64,000 nucleotides of DNA, from positions 1 through 64,000 of the forward strand of contig NZ_JBHUEJ010000034.1 of assembly GCF_042680565.1 (NCBI RefSeq), written 5' to 3'. The stretch is from Ottowia flava (GTDB taxonomy: Bacteria; Pseudomonadota; Gammaproteobacteria; Burkholderiales; Burkholderiaceae_C). The position numbers were made by a program, and so were the translations under genes. The notes under the pieces were generated by a model. The model did not search any database and had not been told where the DNA came from. It saw only the letters and a program-made list of their open reading frames with translations. Position 1 is the first letter of the stretch, and each line of letters starts with the position of its first letter. Of the stretch, positions 43,478 to 52,245 are shown one piece after another.

Positions 43478-43521
43478 GGTCGTGGTTCAGTCGTTCTTGT
43501 CTTGAATCGGCGCAGCGGGGA

Positions 43522-43887
43522 TCACAGGCGCCACACGATCTGGAAAGCCCAGCCCGCGCAACCGATCAGCCACACCAGGGTAAGGGCCTGCAGCGTCATC
43601 CGCACGCCCACCGATTTCACGTAGTCCATCCATACGTTCCGCATGCCGACCCATGCGTGCCAGACCAGTGCGACGATGACGGAGAAGGTGAGCACGCGCA
43701 TCCACTGCGACGCGAAGATGCCGGCCCATTTGTCGTAGCCCATCGGGCCGTGCGAGAACAGGACCTGGGCGAGCACCACGACGGTGAAGATCGCCATCAG
43801 GCCGCCGGTAAAACGCTGGACGAGCCAGTCGGCCAAACCGTAATGCGCGCCGACGACCGTGCGCTTGGAGCCGTAGTTGACAGCCAT
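43522..43887 (-). CDS. sdhD: Succinate dehydrogenase membrane anchor subunit
   Basis: 121 aa with three hydrophobic helices (LMAIFTVVVLAQVLFSH, LTFSVIVALVWHAWVGMRNV, LTLVWLIGCAGWAFQIVW) and the GLADWLVQRFTGG start typical of SdhD. It anchors the complex and helps form the quinone/heme b site. It lies 23 bp after sdhC and 44 bp before sdhA. Confidence 0.93.
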   Translation of the reverse strand: MAVNYGSKRTVVGAHYGLADWLVQRFTGGLMAIFTVVVLAQVLFSHGPMGYDKWAGIFASQWMRVLTFSVIVALVWHAWVGMRNVWMDYVKSVGVRMTLQALTLVWLIGCAGWAFQIVWRL

Positions 43888-43910
43888 GGTGGTTTCCTTC
43901 TTCCTCTGAA

Positions 43911-44342
43911 TCAGTACAGGCCAAACAACTTGGCGCCCAGAACCACCGTCAGCAGGATGCTCAGCACCAGCGTGACCGCGGCCGACTGGCGGCCGAATGC
44001 TTTGGTGGTCTTGTGCGACACGTCCATGTAGATGTGGCGCAGGCCTGCGATGAAGTGGTGAAGGTAGGCCCAGATGAGCGCCAGCACCACCAGCTTGATG
44101 AACCAGCCCGGCAGACCGATCAGGCCGTTGGTAAAGGCAGAGATGAATTGCCCGAACGAGATTTCTGACGACACCGATTTATCAAACAGCCAGAGCACGA
44201 AAGGCAGCAGCAGAAACATCAGGACACCGCTGAAGCGGTGCGCACCCGACACCAGAGCCGCCAACGGCCACCGGTAATGGGGCAGATCGCTTAAGGCGTT
44301 GATGTTCCGGTACTCTGGACGGGGTTTGGCGACTTCTCTCAT
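43911..44342 (-). CDS. sdhC: Succinate dehydrogenase cytochrome b556 subunit
   Basis: 143 aa. The SdhC signature HRFSGVLMFLLLPFVLWLF and the heme-ligand segment LHHFIAGLRHIYMD are present, with three transmembrane helices and the N-terminal RPEYRNINALSDLPHYRWPL. It is the first gene of the sdhCDABE-gltA run; its promoter must lie in the 132 bp between it and the gntR stop codon. Confidence 0.94.
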   Translation of the reverse strand: MREVAKPRPEYRNINALSDLPHYRWPLAALVSGAHRFSGVLMFLLLPFVLWLFDKSVSSEISFGQFISAFTNGLIGLPGWFIKLVVLALIWAYLHHFIAGLRHIYMDVSHKTTKAFGRQSAAVTLVLSILLTVVLGAKLFGLY

Positions 44343-44474
44343 GGGCAGACTCTCGTGGAAGAATTGGCGATGTTGTTGTGATCGGCGGACAAACCGTTAA
44401 ATTCTATTGCAATGCAGCAAGGCCGCTGTCGCGAGGCTGACGAAAGGCCTCATTGGCGCGCACAAAAACCGACC

Positions 44475-45281
44475 TCAGCTCAACTGGTTGCGGTAGTGAT
44501 GGGTGTCGGTTCGGTACAGCCCGCGGCGCAGTTCCATCGGGACGTCGTTGTACGTGTAGGCAATTCGCTCTACGCTCAAAAGCGGCGTGCCGGAATCAAC
44601 CTCCAGCAGCGCTGCCTGGGAGTCGTCTGGTGTGAGGGCGCGAATCTTCTCGTCGGCGCGCACCATGCGAACGCCGAACTCGGCTTCAAACAACGCGTAC
44701 ATGGGGCCGTGGTACTGGGAAAGCCGTTCTGCCGTGAGGCCCTTAAAAGGCCCGCCGGGCAACCAGATGTCCTCCAGAATGGTCGGAACACCCTTGAAGC
44801 GCAGTAGGCGGCGGGCCTGCAGCACCGGGTCGCCGGCGCGCAGGCCGAGCAGCCGGGCCACGTCGGCGCTGGCGCGCTGACGGCGGCAATCGATGAAGTC
44901 GCGCTGAGCCGGCCCTTCGCTGTCGACGCTGCCGGTATCGGGCATCAGGCGCAGAAAGCGGTATTGAATCTGTTGTTCGGCGTGGGTGGCAACGAAGGTG
45001 CCCCGACCTTGGCGCCGCACCAGCAGGTTGTCGGCGGCCAACTCGTCCACGGCCTTGCGTACGGTGCCCTGACTTACCTTGAACCGGGCGGCGAGATCGA
45101 ATTCGCTCGGGATGACTTCGCCGGGCTTCCATTCACCCTGTTGAAGGCTCTGCAGAATCAATCCCTTGATTTGCTGGTAAAGCGGGCTGAAGGCGGGCGC
45201 CTGACCCGACCACCCGTTTGCGCTGACGGAAGCCTCCGGCGCTTGTTGGCCGGGCGGTGATACGGGGCTGGCGGATGCCAT
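44475..45281 (-). CDS. GntR/HutC-family (UTRA) regulator of the TCA cluster
   Basis: 268 aa. The N-terminal GntR winged helix (GEWKPGEVIPSEFDLAARFK, VSQGTVRKAVDELAADNLLV, RQGRGTFVATH) is followed by a UTRA effector domain (LFRFKGVPT-like text: LLRFKGVPTILEDIWLP, then MYALFEAEFGVRMVRADEKI). It lies between the minus-strand sdh operon and the divergent mdh gene, so it most likely controls one or both. The effector is probably a TCA-related carboxylate; this is inference from position. Confidence 0.88.
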   Translation of the reverse strand: MASASPVSPPGQQAPEASVSANGWSGQAPAFSPLYQQIKGLILQSLQQGEWKPGEVIPSEFDLAARFKVSQGTVRKAVDELAADNLLVRRQGRGTFVATHAEQQIQYRFLRLMPDTGSVDSEGPAQRDFIDCRRQRASADVARLLGLRAGDPVLQARRLLRFKGVPTILEDIWLPGGPFKGLTAERLSQYHGPMYALFEAEFGVRMVRADEKIRALTPDDSQAALLEVDSGTPLLSVERIAYTYNDVPMELRRGLYRTDTHHYRNQLS

Positions 45282-45329
45282 GGGGTGGAACTTGGGATGA
45301 CTGAGGCTGCGCGATAGCCTTCAATGATA

Positions 45330-45366
45330 TCTTATATAAGACACAAGACAAATTGACCCTAAGGGT
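45330..45366. promoter_or_regulatory. Probable GntR operator in the gntR-mdh intergenic region
   Basis: TCTTATATAAGA (45330-45341) is a perfect 12-bp palindrome in an AT-rich island, 48 bp from the gntR start and 143 bp from mdh. A second dyad, ACCCT-A-AGGGT, lies at 45358-45368. The size and symmetry suit a GntR dimer. Confidence 0.6.
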
Positions 45367-45484
45367 TATCGCGGATACACTTCGAAGGTTTTCCCGTGGC
45401 CGGCTGGCCTGCTCAGGTGATGCGCCTCTTGGCGTGCCTGCGGCTCTGACCGGATTCATCACCAACTATCGGAGTTATCCATCC

Positions 45485-46471
45485 ATGAGCAAGAAGCCCG
45501 TTCGAGTGGCCGTTACCGGCGCCGCTGGTCAGATCGGTTACGCCCTGCTGTTTCGCATCGCTTCGGGCGAGATGCTGGGCAAGGACCAGCCGGTCATCCT
45601 GCAGCTGCTTGAGATTCCCGATGAGAAGGCTCAGAAGGCGCTCAAGGGCGTGATCATGGAGCTGGAGGATTGCGCATTCCCGCTGCTGGCGGGCATCGAG
45701 GCCCACAGCGATCCGATGACGGCGTTCAAGGACACTGACTACGCACTGTTGGTGGGTGCCCGCCCGCGTGGCCCGGGCATGGAACGCGCTGATCTGCTGG
45801 CGGCCAACGCTCAGATCTTCACCGCGCAAGGCAAGGCCCTGAACGCCGTGGCGTCGCGCAACGTGAAAGTGCTGGTGGTGGGCAACCCGGCCAACACCAA
45901 CGCCTACATTGCCATGAAGTCGGCGCCTGACCTGCCGGCCAAGAACTTCACCGCCATGCTGCGTCTGGACCACAACCGCGCGCTGTCGCAACTGGCAGCC
46001 AAGACCGGCGTCAAGGTGGGCGACATCGAGAAACTGACGGTGTGGGGCAACCACTCGCCGACCATGTACGCCGACTACCGCTTCGCCACGGCCAACGGCA
46101 AGTCGATCAAGGACATGGTCAACGACCAGGTCTGGAACGCGGATGTGTTTCTGCCCACGGTGGGCAAGCGTGGCGCTGCCATCATCGAAGCGCGTGGCCT
46201 GTCCTCGGCGGCGTCGGCTGCCAATGCCGCCATCGACCACATGCGCGACTGGGCCTTGGGCTCCAACGGCAAGTGGGTCACGATGGGCGTGCCTTCCAAT
46301 GGCGAGTACGGCATTCCCAAGGAAGTGGTGTTCGGCTTCCCGGTCACCACCGAGAACGGCGAGTACAAGATCGTCGAAGGTCTGGACGTCGACGCGTTCT
46401 CGCAAGAGCGCATCAACAAGACCCTCGACGAGCTGAAGGGCGAGCAGGACGGCGTCAAGCACCTGCTCTGA
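45485..46471 (+). CDS. mdh: Malate dehydrogenase
   Basis: NAD-dependent oxidation of malate to oxaloacetate. 328 aa from ATG 45485; the longer frame is not used because GGAG lies before this ATG. Motifs: TGAAGQIGYALLFRIASG, the flexible loop ARPRGPGMERADLL, NPANTNAY, LDHNRALSQLA and the catalytic His in WGNHSPTMYADYR. This is the betaproteobacterial (Y-family, cytosolic-like) type. It is followed by the CitE-like lyase gene after 11 bp. Confidence 0.97.
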   Translation: MSKKPVRVAVTGAAGQIGYALLFRIASGEMLGKDQPVILQLLEIPDEKAQKALKGVIMELEDCAFPLLAGIEAHSDPMTAFKDTDYALLVGARPRGPGMERADLLAANAQIFTAQGKALNAVASRNVKVLVVGNPANTNAYIAMKSAPDLPAKNFTAMLRLDHNRALSQLAAKTGVKVGDIEKLTVWGNHSPTMYADYRFATANGKSIKDMVNDQVWNADVFLPTVGKRGAAIIEARGLSSAASAANAAIDHMRDWALGSNGKWVTMGVPSNGEYGIPKEVVFGFPVTTENGEYKIVEGLDVDAFSQERINKTLDELKGEQDGVKHLL

Positions 46472-46482
46472 TCGCGCGAGCT

Positions 46483-47457
46483 ATGGCCCATCCGCGTGAC
46501 GTTCTGCTTGGTGCCCAGGCCGCCACCGGCCTGCTGCCGGTGTGCGACCACTACAGCGGCGTCGAGGCGCGCATGCGCAAGAGCCTTCAGCTGCAGGCAG
46601 AACTCACGCAGGAATTCGGCACTTGCGTGTTTGACGTCACGCTCGACTGTGAGGATGGTGCGCCCGTAGGGGCGGAGACCGACCACGCCGAGTTGGTGGC
46701 GGAACTGGCACTGAACGCCCCAGCCGATGCTCGAGTGGGTGTGCGCGTGCACCCGGTGGACCATCCGGCGTTTGACGCCGACGTGGCGCGAATTGTTGGC
46801 CGGGCCGGTCAGCGTCTGACGCACGTCATGATCCCGAAAGTCGAGACGGTCGCCGACGTGGATCGCGCTGAACGCGCGGTCTTGGCCGCGTTCCCTTTGG
46901 GGCTGCCGTTGCAGGTGCTGATCGAATCCCCTGGGGCCGTTCATCGTGCCTTTGAAATTGCCGCGCATCCACGGGTCCAATCGCTCAGCTTCGGGTTGAT
47001 GGATTTCGTGTCGGCGCACGCGGGCGCCATCCCTGCAGCAGGCATGGGCGTTGAAGGGCAGTTCACCCACCCGCTGGTGGTGCGTGCCAAGCTGGAAATC
47101 GCCTCGGCCGCTCATGCGTCTGGCAAGGTGCCCTCGCATTGCGTAGTCACCGAATTCAACGATATCGACGCGATGCGCGGTGCAGCGCGCCGTGCGGCGC
47201 GTGAGTTTGGCTACACCCGCATGTGGAGCATCCATCCAAGCCAGATTCGGCCGATTCTCGAAGCGTTTGCCCCGGACGAAAAAGAAGTCGAAGCCGCCGC
47301 CGACATCCTGATCGCGGCGGAACGACAGGAATGGGCGCCCATCAGCCACGCGGGTCAGTTGCATGACCGGGCCAGCTATCGCCATTTCTGGCAGATTCTC
47401 GAGCGCGCGCACGCCACAGGAGTGGTATTGCCGGCCGAGGCAGGCGTGTGGTTTTGA
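46483..47457 (+). CDS. HpcH/HpaI (CitE-like) CoA-ester lyase
   Basis: 324 aa from ATG 46483. TIM-barrel lyase family with Mg-binding acidic residues in TLDCEDGAPVGAE and IESPGAVHRAFEI, and SIHPSQIRPILEAFAPDEKE near the C-terminus. Relatives cleave citryl-CoA, malyl-CoA or citramalyl-CoA. No citrate lyase alpha or gamma subunits adjoin, so a stand-alone malyl/citramalyl-CoA lyase is more likely than CitE. It is probably co-transcribed with mdh. Confidence 0.85.
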   Translation: MAHPRDVLLGAQAATGLLPVCDHYSGVEARMRKSLQLQAELTQEFGTCVFDVTLDCEDGAPVGAETDHAELVAELALNAPADARVGVRVHPVDHPAFDADVARIVGRAGQRLTHVMIPKVETVADVDRAERAVLAAFPLGLPLQVLIESPGAVHRAFEIAAHPRVQSLSFGLMDFVSAHAGAIPAAGMGVEGQFTHPLVVRAKLEIASAAHASGKVPSHCVVTEFNDIDAMRGAARRAAREFGYTRMWSIHPSQIRPILEAFAPDEKEVEAAADILIAAERQEWAPISHAGQLHDRASYRHFWQILERAHATGVVLPAEAGVWF

Positions 47458-47514
47458 CCGGGTGGCATGGCATCATTCCACTCCTTACAGTTGTTCAACG
47501 GAAGTGACCTCCCC

Positions 47515-48093
47515 ATGAAGCATCTCGCGCTCTCCATCGTTGCGGTAGCCGTTCTGGCCATGCCTTTCGGCGTGGTGCAAGCACAGACGAACGCCAACAA
47601 GCCGCCAGCCAAGAAAGCGGCGACCACCAAGAAGGCGCCAGCCAAGAAAACCGTCAAGAAGACATCCAAGGGCGTACCGGCCAAAACGGCCAAGGCGGTC
47701 GAGTCCAACACGCCGGTGGAGCCGTTGTCCAAGCGGCTGTCGGACGCTGAACTGGCGATTGCCCAGCGCGTCTACACCGGCCGTATCCAGTGCGAGTTGG
47801 GGGCGGACATCACCGTGACGCCGGACGAGAAGAACCCGGGTTTCTTCAACGTGTCTGCCGGCAAACAGCGCTACTACATGCACCCGGTGGAAAGCCGCAC
47901 GGGCGCCATCCGCCTGGAAGACGGCCGCGCTGAAGCCATGATGCTGCAGCTGGGCAACAAATCGATGGTGATGAACCAGAAGCTGGGCCAGCGCGTTGCC
48001 GACGACTGCCAGACGTCTGAGCAGAAGCAGTTTGCTGCCCAACTGGAGCGCTCAGGCGGTCCCGGCTTGCTGGACGGGTCGCCGAAGAAGTAA
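47515..48093 (+). CDS. Exported lysine/alanine-rich protein of unknown function
   Basis: 192 aa from ATG 47515. Residues 1-22 form a signal peptide cleaved after VVQAQ. Residues about 25-65 are a KKAA/AKK-type repeat (KKAATTKKAPAKK, then TVKKTSKGVPAKTAKA), like histone-H1-type linkers. The remainder is a compact domain with ELAIAQRVYTGRIQCELG, CELGADITVTPDEKNPGFFN and a second Cys in VADDCQTSEQK. I do not recognise the domain. It lies between the CitE-like lyase and acnB on the same strand. Confidence 0.7.
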   Translation: MKHLALSIVAVAVLAMPFGVVQAQTNANKPPAKKAATTKKAPAKKTVKKTSKGVPAKTAKAVESNTPVEPLSKRLSDAELAIAQRVYTGRIQCELGADITVTPDEKNPGFFNVSAGKQRYYMHPVESRTGAIRLEDGRAEAMMLQLGNKSMVMNQKLGQRVADDCQTSEQKQFAAQLERSGGPGLLDGSPKK

Positions 48094-48198
48094 TCCAGGT
48101 CTCAGGGCGGCCTGCACTGGCCGTGGACCGCCGTGGACCGCGGCGCGGGGTGATGCGTGCCCCGCTTCGCAGACATTGAAACGCAGGAGAAGAGAACG

Positions 48199-50784
48199 AT
48201 GTTGCAAGCCTACCGCGCCCACGAAGCCGAGCGCGCCGCGATGGGCATCCCGCCTTTGCCGCTGGATGCCAAGCAGACCGCCGAACTGATCGAGTTGATC
48301 AAGACCCCGCCCGCAGGCGAAGAGCAGTTCCTGCTTGACCTGCTCGCGAACCGCGTGCCGCCTGGTGTGGATGACGCTGCCAAGGTCAAGGCCTCGTTTC
48401 TGGCCGCCGTTGCCCATGGCGACATCCAGGTGGCCTTGATCTCCAAGGCCAAGGCCACCGAGCTGCTCGGCACCATGGTGGGCGGCTACAACGTGCACCC
48501 GCTGATTGAGCTGCTGGACGATGCCGACGTGGCGGGCGTCGCGGCAGAAGCCCTGAAGAAGACGCTGCTGATGTTCGACTTCTTCAACGACGTCGCAGCT
48601 AAGGCCAAAGCTGGTAATGCCAAGGCCAAGGAAGTGATGCAAAGCTGGGCCGATGCCGAGTGGTTCACCTCTCGCCCCAAGGTCGAAGAAAAGATCACCG
48701 TCACCGTCTTCAAGGTGCCCGGCGAAACCAACACCGACGACCTGTCGCCCGCTCCTGACGCCTGGAGCCGTCCCGACATTCCGCTGCACTACCTGGCGAT
48801 GCTCAAGAACACGCGTCCTGACGCGGCGTTCAAGCCCGAAGAAGACGGCAAGCGCGGCCCCATTCAGTTTATCGACGAGCTGAAGAAAAAGGGTCATCTG
48901 GTGGCCTACGTGGGCGACGTGGTGGGCACGGGGTCTTCGCGCAAGTCCGCGACCAACTCCATCATCTGGGCGACCGGGATGGACATCCCCTTTGTGCCTA
49001 ACAAGCGCTTTGGTGGTGTGACGCTGGGCGGCAAGATCGCTCCTATTTTCTTCAACACGCAGGAAGACTCTGGAGCGCTGCCGATCGAAGTTGACGTCTC
49101 CAAACTGGAGATGGGCGACGTGATCGACATCTTCCCGTACGGCGGCAAGATCGAGAAGAACGGCGCCAAGGTTGCCGACTTCGAACTCAAGTCCGATGTC
49201 CTGCTGGACGAAGTGCAGGCCGGGGGCCGCATCAACCTGATCATCGGCCGCTCGCTGACAGCTAAGGCGCGTGAGGCCTTGGGTCTGCCCGCATCGACCG
49301 CTTTCCGCCTGCCACAAGCGCCGGCCGAGTCCAAGACTGGCTTCACCCTGGCGCAAAAGATGGTCGGCCGCGCAGTCGGACTGCCGGAAGGTCAGGGCGT
49401 GCGCCCCGGCACCTACTGTGAACCTCGCATGACGACGGTGGGCTCGCAGGACACCACGGGCCCCATGACGCGTGACGAACTGAAAGATCTGGCTTGCCTG
49501 GGCTTCTCGGCCGACATGGTGATGCAGTCTTTCTGCCACACGGCTGCATATCCCAAGTCTGTGGACGTGAAGACGCACCGCGAACTGCCCCAGTTCATCA
49601 GCAACCGTGGCGGCGTGGCCCTGCGTCCGGGCGACGGCGTGATTCACAGCTGGTTGAACCGCCTGCTGTTGCCCGACACCGTGGGCACCGGCGGTGACTC
49701 GCACACCCGTTTCCCTATCGGCATCTCTTTCCCCGCTGGCTCCGGGCTGGTGGCCTTCGGCGCCGCGACGGGAGTGATGCCTCTGGACATGCCCGAATCC
49801 GTGCTGGTGCGCTTCAAGGGCGAAATGCAGCCCGGCGTGACCTTGCGCGATCTGGTGCACGCGATTCCGTTGTACGCCATCAAGCAAGGTCTGCTGACCG
49901 TAGCCAAGGCCGGCAAGATCAACGAATTCTCGGGTCGCATCCTGGAAATCGAAGGCCTGCCGAACCTGAAAGTCGAGCAAGCGTTCGAGCTGTCTGATGC
50001 GTCTGCCGAGCGCTCTGCCGCCGGTTGCACCATCAAGCTGAACCCCGAGCCGATCAAGGAATACTTGACCTCGAACATCGTTCTGATGAAGAACATGATC
50101 GCCGACGGTTATGCCGACGCCAAGACACTGCAGCGCCGCATCGAGAAAGTGGAAGCCTGGCTGGCCAAGCCCGACCTGCTGGAAGCCGACAAGGACGCCG
50201 AGTACGCCCACGTCATCGAGATCGATCTGGCCGACATCAAGGAACCTATCGTCTGCTGCCCGAACGACCCGGACGACGCCAAGTTCCTGTCGGAAGTGGC
50301 GGGCACGCCTATCGACGAAGCCTTCATTGGCTCGTGCATGACCAACATCGGTCACTTCCGCGCGGCTGCCAAACTGCTCGGCGGCCAGCGTGACATCCCG
50401 GTCAAGCTGTGGGTCGCTCCGCCGACCAAGATGGACCAGAACGAGTTGATCAAGGAAGGCCATTACGCGGCCTTCGGCACGGCCGGTGCGCGCACCGAAA
50501 TGCCGGGCTGCTCGCTGTGCATGGGCAACCAGGCCCAGGTGCGCGAAGGCGCGACGGTGATCTCCACCTCCACGCGCAACTTCCCGAACCGTTTGGGCAA
50601 AAACACCAACGTGTTCTTGGGCTCCGCTGAGCTGGCCGCTATCGCGTCCCGCCTGGGCAAGCTGCCGACCAAGGAGGAGTACCTTAAGGAAATGGGCGTG
50701 ATCGATGCCGACAAGGCCAGCGTCTACCGCTACATGAACTTCGATCAGATCGAGGAGTACGCCCAAGTGGCGGAAAAAGTCTGA
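48199..50784 (+). CDS. acnB: Aconitate hydratase B
   Basis: Isomerises citrate to isocitrate; some orthologues also bind RNA when iron is low. 861 aa from ATG 48199 (MLQAYRAHEAERAAMGIPPL), close to E. coli AcnB at 865. It has the N-terminal HEAT-like domain, the swivel domain (GTGSSRKSATNSIIWATG) and the 4Fe-4S ligand regions: IGSCMTNIGHFRAAAKLL and PGCSLCMGNQAQVREGA. It ends 45 bp before a strong terminator. Confidence 0.97.
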   Translation: MLQAYRAHEAERAAMGIPPLPLDAKQTAELIELIKTPPAGEEQFLLDLLANRVPPGVDDAAKVKASFLAAVAHGDIQVALISKAKATELLGTMVGGYNVHPLIELLDDADVAGVAAEALKKTLLMFDFFNDVAAKAKAGNAKAKEVMQSWADAEWFTSRPKVEEKITVTVFKVPGETNTDDLSPAPDAWSRPDIPLHYLAMLKNTRPDAAFKPEEDGKRGPIQFIDELKKKGHLVAYVGDVVGTGSSRKSATNSIIWATGMDIPFVPNKRFGGVTLGGKIAPIFFNTQEDSGALPIEVDVSKLEMGDVIDIFPYGGKIEKNGAKVADFELKSDVLLDEVQAGGRINLIIGRSLTAKAREALGLPASTAFRLPQAPAESKTGFTLAQKMVGRAVGLPEGQGVRPGTYCEPRMTTVGSQDTTGPMTRDELKDLACLGFSADMVMQSFCHTAAYPKSVDVKTHRELPQFISNRGGVALRPGDGVIHSWLNRLLLPDTVGTGGDSHTRFPIGISFPAGSGLVAFGAATGVMPLDMPESVLVRFKGEMQPGVTLRDLVHAIPLYAIKQGLLTVAKAGKINEFSGRILEIEGLPNLKVEQAFELSDASAERSAAGCTIKLNPEPIKEYLTSNIVLMKNMIADGYADAKTLQRRIEKVEAWLAKPDLLEADKDAEYAHVIEIDLADIKEPIVCCPNDPDDAKFLSEVAGTPIDEAFIGSCMTNIGHFRAAAKLLGGQRDIPVKLWVAPPTKMDQNELIKEGHYAAFGTAGARTEMPGCSLCMGNQAQVREGATVISTSTRNFPNRLGKNTNVFLGSAELAAIASRLGKLPTKEEYLKEMGVIDADKASVYRYMNFDQIEEYAQVAEKV

Positions 50785-50829
50785 TCGCTCGCTCTTGCTG
50801 GCAGCACCCCTCGTGGGACGCTGCTGAAG

Positions 50830-50861
50830 AACCCGCGACCCGAAAGGGCGCGGGTTTTTTT
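50830..50861 (+). terminator. Rho-independent terminator of acnB
   Basis: AACCCGCG pairs with CGCGGGTT, the inner CCC-GAAA-GGG forms a tetraloop extension, and TTTTTTT follows. Confidence 0.92.
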
Positions 50862-51087
50862 GTTGATCAGGAGCAGCGACCTGCTGGATCGGATCTTCGG
50901 TCGACGCGTGTCGTGGTTAGAGAAAATTGGCTCTGAGGCAGTGTGGATAAGCGCTGAAAGCTATGCAAAAGATAGCAATTAAGAATCCGTGCCTTTCATA
51001 TGCGGGCAACGGGATGGCTTGGATGCCAGCAGTATGGTGGCGCTGTGGAGCCCACATGGCTCAATGATTGAAATACTCATGGCAGTG
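50862..51087. other. Intergenic stretch between acnB terminator and the pfkB operator
   Basis: The gap from acnB to pfkB is 328 bp. Apart from the terminator, one repeat copy (50920-50980) and the operator-like dyad before pfkB, I see no gene or other structured element. A TTGAAA hexamer at 51068 could be a -35 for pfkB. Confidence 0.4.
50920..50980 (+). repeat. Dispersed intergenic repeat, copy 14 (variant)
   Basis: AGAAAATTGGCTCTGAGGCA, then GTGTGGATAAGCGCTGAAAG and CTATGCAAAAGATAGC. The TACAACCA block of other copies is replaced by a TGGATAAGCGC variant. Confidence 0.7.
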
Positions 51088-51111
51088 CATGAAAATGTGT
51101 ATGCTTTCATG
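51088..51111. promoter_or_regulatory. Inverted repeat immediately before pfkB start
   Basis: CATGAAA, 10-bp spacer, TTTCATG (51088-51094 and 51105-51111), ending one base before the ATG. It would overlap the ribosome-binding region or a -10, so bound protein would block expression. It is a candidate site for the convergent GntR/UTRA regulator. Confidence 0.5.
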
Positions 51112-51112
51112 A

Positions 51113-52141
51113 ATGAATGTGCCGACTGCCGTAGCCCTGCCCAGGCTTTTCGTCGTGGGCAGTTTTGTGGAAGCGCATTGCTGGTTTGTCGCGGAGCGCC
51201 CTGCCGCCGACGAAAGCCAGCATGCGAATGCTTACGCGCGGGAGTTTGGCGGCAAGGGGCTGGCGGTGGCGCTGGGCGCGCATCGCTTGGGTGTGGCAGT
51301 CGATTTGCTGATTGCAGCTGGCGAGGACGCCGCCGGTGATGCCTTGCTGGCACTGCTTCTGGAGGAAGGCGTGTCGAGCATGCACACCCATCGGCTTGGC
51401 CAGCATTCGGGGCGGGGATGTGGGCTGATCACTGCGCAGGGGGGTACCACGGTCACCGTCTTTGCTGGCGCAAATGCGTTGCTTGGCGGGCGGGAGTTGC
51501 AGTTGGCGGAGGCGGCGCTGCGCAGCGCCTCGGTCGTCTATGCCCAACTGGAGGTGCCGCTGGCGCTGGCGCAACAGGTTTTGCGCCGAGCTCGCTCGAC
51601 CGGTGCGCTCACGGTGCTCAATGCGTCGCCATGGCCGGCGACGGCACTCTCAGGGCGTGAAGAAAGCTGGGCAGGGCTGCTGGCAGCGACGTGCGTACTG
51701 GTGCTCAATCAGAACGAGGCGGTCGCCGCTCTGGCCGAACTGGCTGATCGATCTGAGCCCGAGGGCGGCGTGACCACACTGGCGGCCCTGCCGCCGCACG
51801 TGACCGATTTGGTATGGCGGCGTTGGCCCGGCGGGCAGTGGCTGGTTATCACGCTGGGCGCCCGCGGTTGCGTCGCCTATGGTGCCGATGGTTCAGTCGT
51901 GGACGTGCAGGGCCATTTGGTCGATGTCCGTCAGCCGATTGGCGCGGGAGATGCCTTCAGCGCCGGCCTGTGCGCCGCGTTGACCGCTGGCGAAGCCATG
52001 GCCGACGCCCTGAAGCTGGCCAACGCGTGCGGCGCGCTGGCCACCAGTCGGGACGGTATTCTCGCGGCGTTGCCACGTCGGGAGGAGGTTCTGGGGCTTG
52101 CTGCTGCGGCTTACTCCGACGACCTGTCAGGACGCCGATAG
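51113..52141 (+). CDS. PfkB (ribokinase-like) sugar kinase
   Basis: 342 aa. Ribokinase-fold with substrate motif REFGGKGLAVALGAHRLG near residue 48 and the ATP/anion-hole motif PIGAGDAFSAGLCAALTAGE near residue 280. It phosphorylates a sugar or nucleoside; identity not fixed. No clear Shine-Dalgarno precedes ATG 51113, and a dyad ends one base before it, so the start may be leaderless or slightly downstream. It ends inside a repeat copy, which supplies the TAG. Confidence 0.88.
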   Translation: MNVPTAVALPRLFVVGSFVEAHCWFVAERPAADESQHANAYAREFGGKGLAVALGAHRLGVAVDLLIAAGEDAAGDALLALLLEEGVSSMHTHRLGQHSGRGCGLITAQGGTTVTVFAGANALLGGRELQLAEAALRSASVVYAQLEVPLALAQQVLRRARSTGALTVLNASPWPATALSGREESWAGLLAATCVLVLNQNEAVAALAELADRSEPEGGVTTLAALPPHVTDLVWRRWPGGQWLVITLGARGCVAYGADGSVVDVQGHLVDVRQPIGAGDAFSAGLCAALTAGEAMADALKLANACGALATSRDGILAALPRREEVLGLAAAAYSDDLSGRR

Positions 52142-52200
52142 CTTCAAAAAGAATAGCTGCTCACGCAGGTTGGTAAGGCGCCAGGCCAGGATTTTCTTTA
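52137..52200 (-). repeat. Dispersed intergenic repeat, copy 15 (overlaps pfkB stop)
   Basis: Reverse orientation: GATAGCTTCAAAAAGAATAG, CTGCTCACGCAGGTTGGTAA, GGCGCCAGGCCAGGATTTTC. The pfkB stop codon TAG is inside its first GATAGC. Confidence 0.85.
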
Positions 52201-52245
52201 GAACCTATGCAGACAGCCTGTCAGCGAAAGGGATCGGGATCCCAC

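Noticed and set aside
48121..48150. Tandem CCGTGGACCG direct repeat before acnB
   Set aside because: Two short units only; likely chance in GC-rich sequence.
48052..50766. 904-aa minus-strand frame opposite acnB
   Set aside because: Shadow of acnB, which shows all aconitase motifs on the plus strand.
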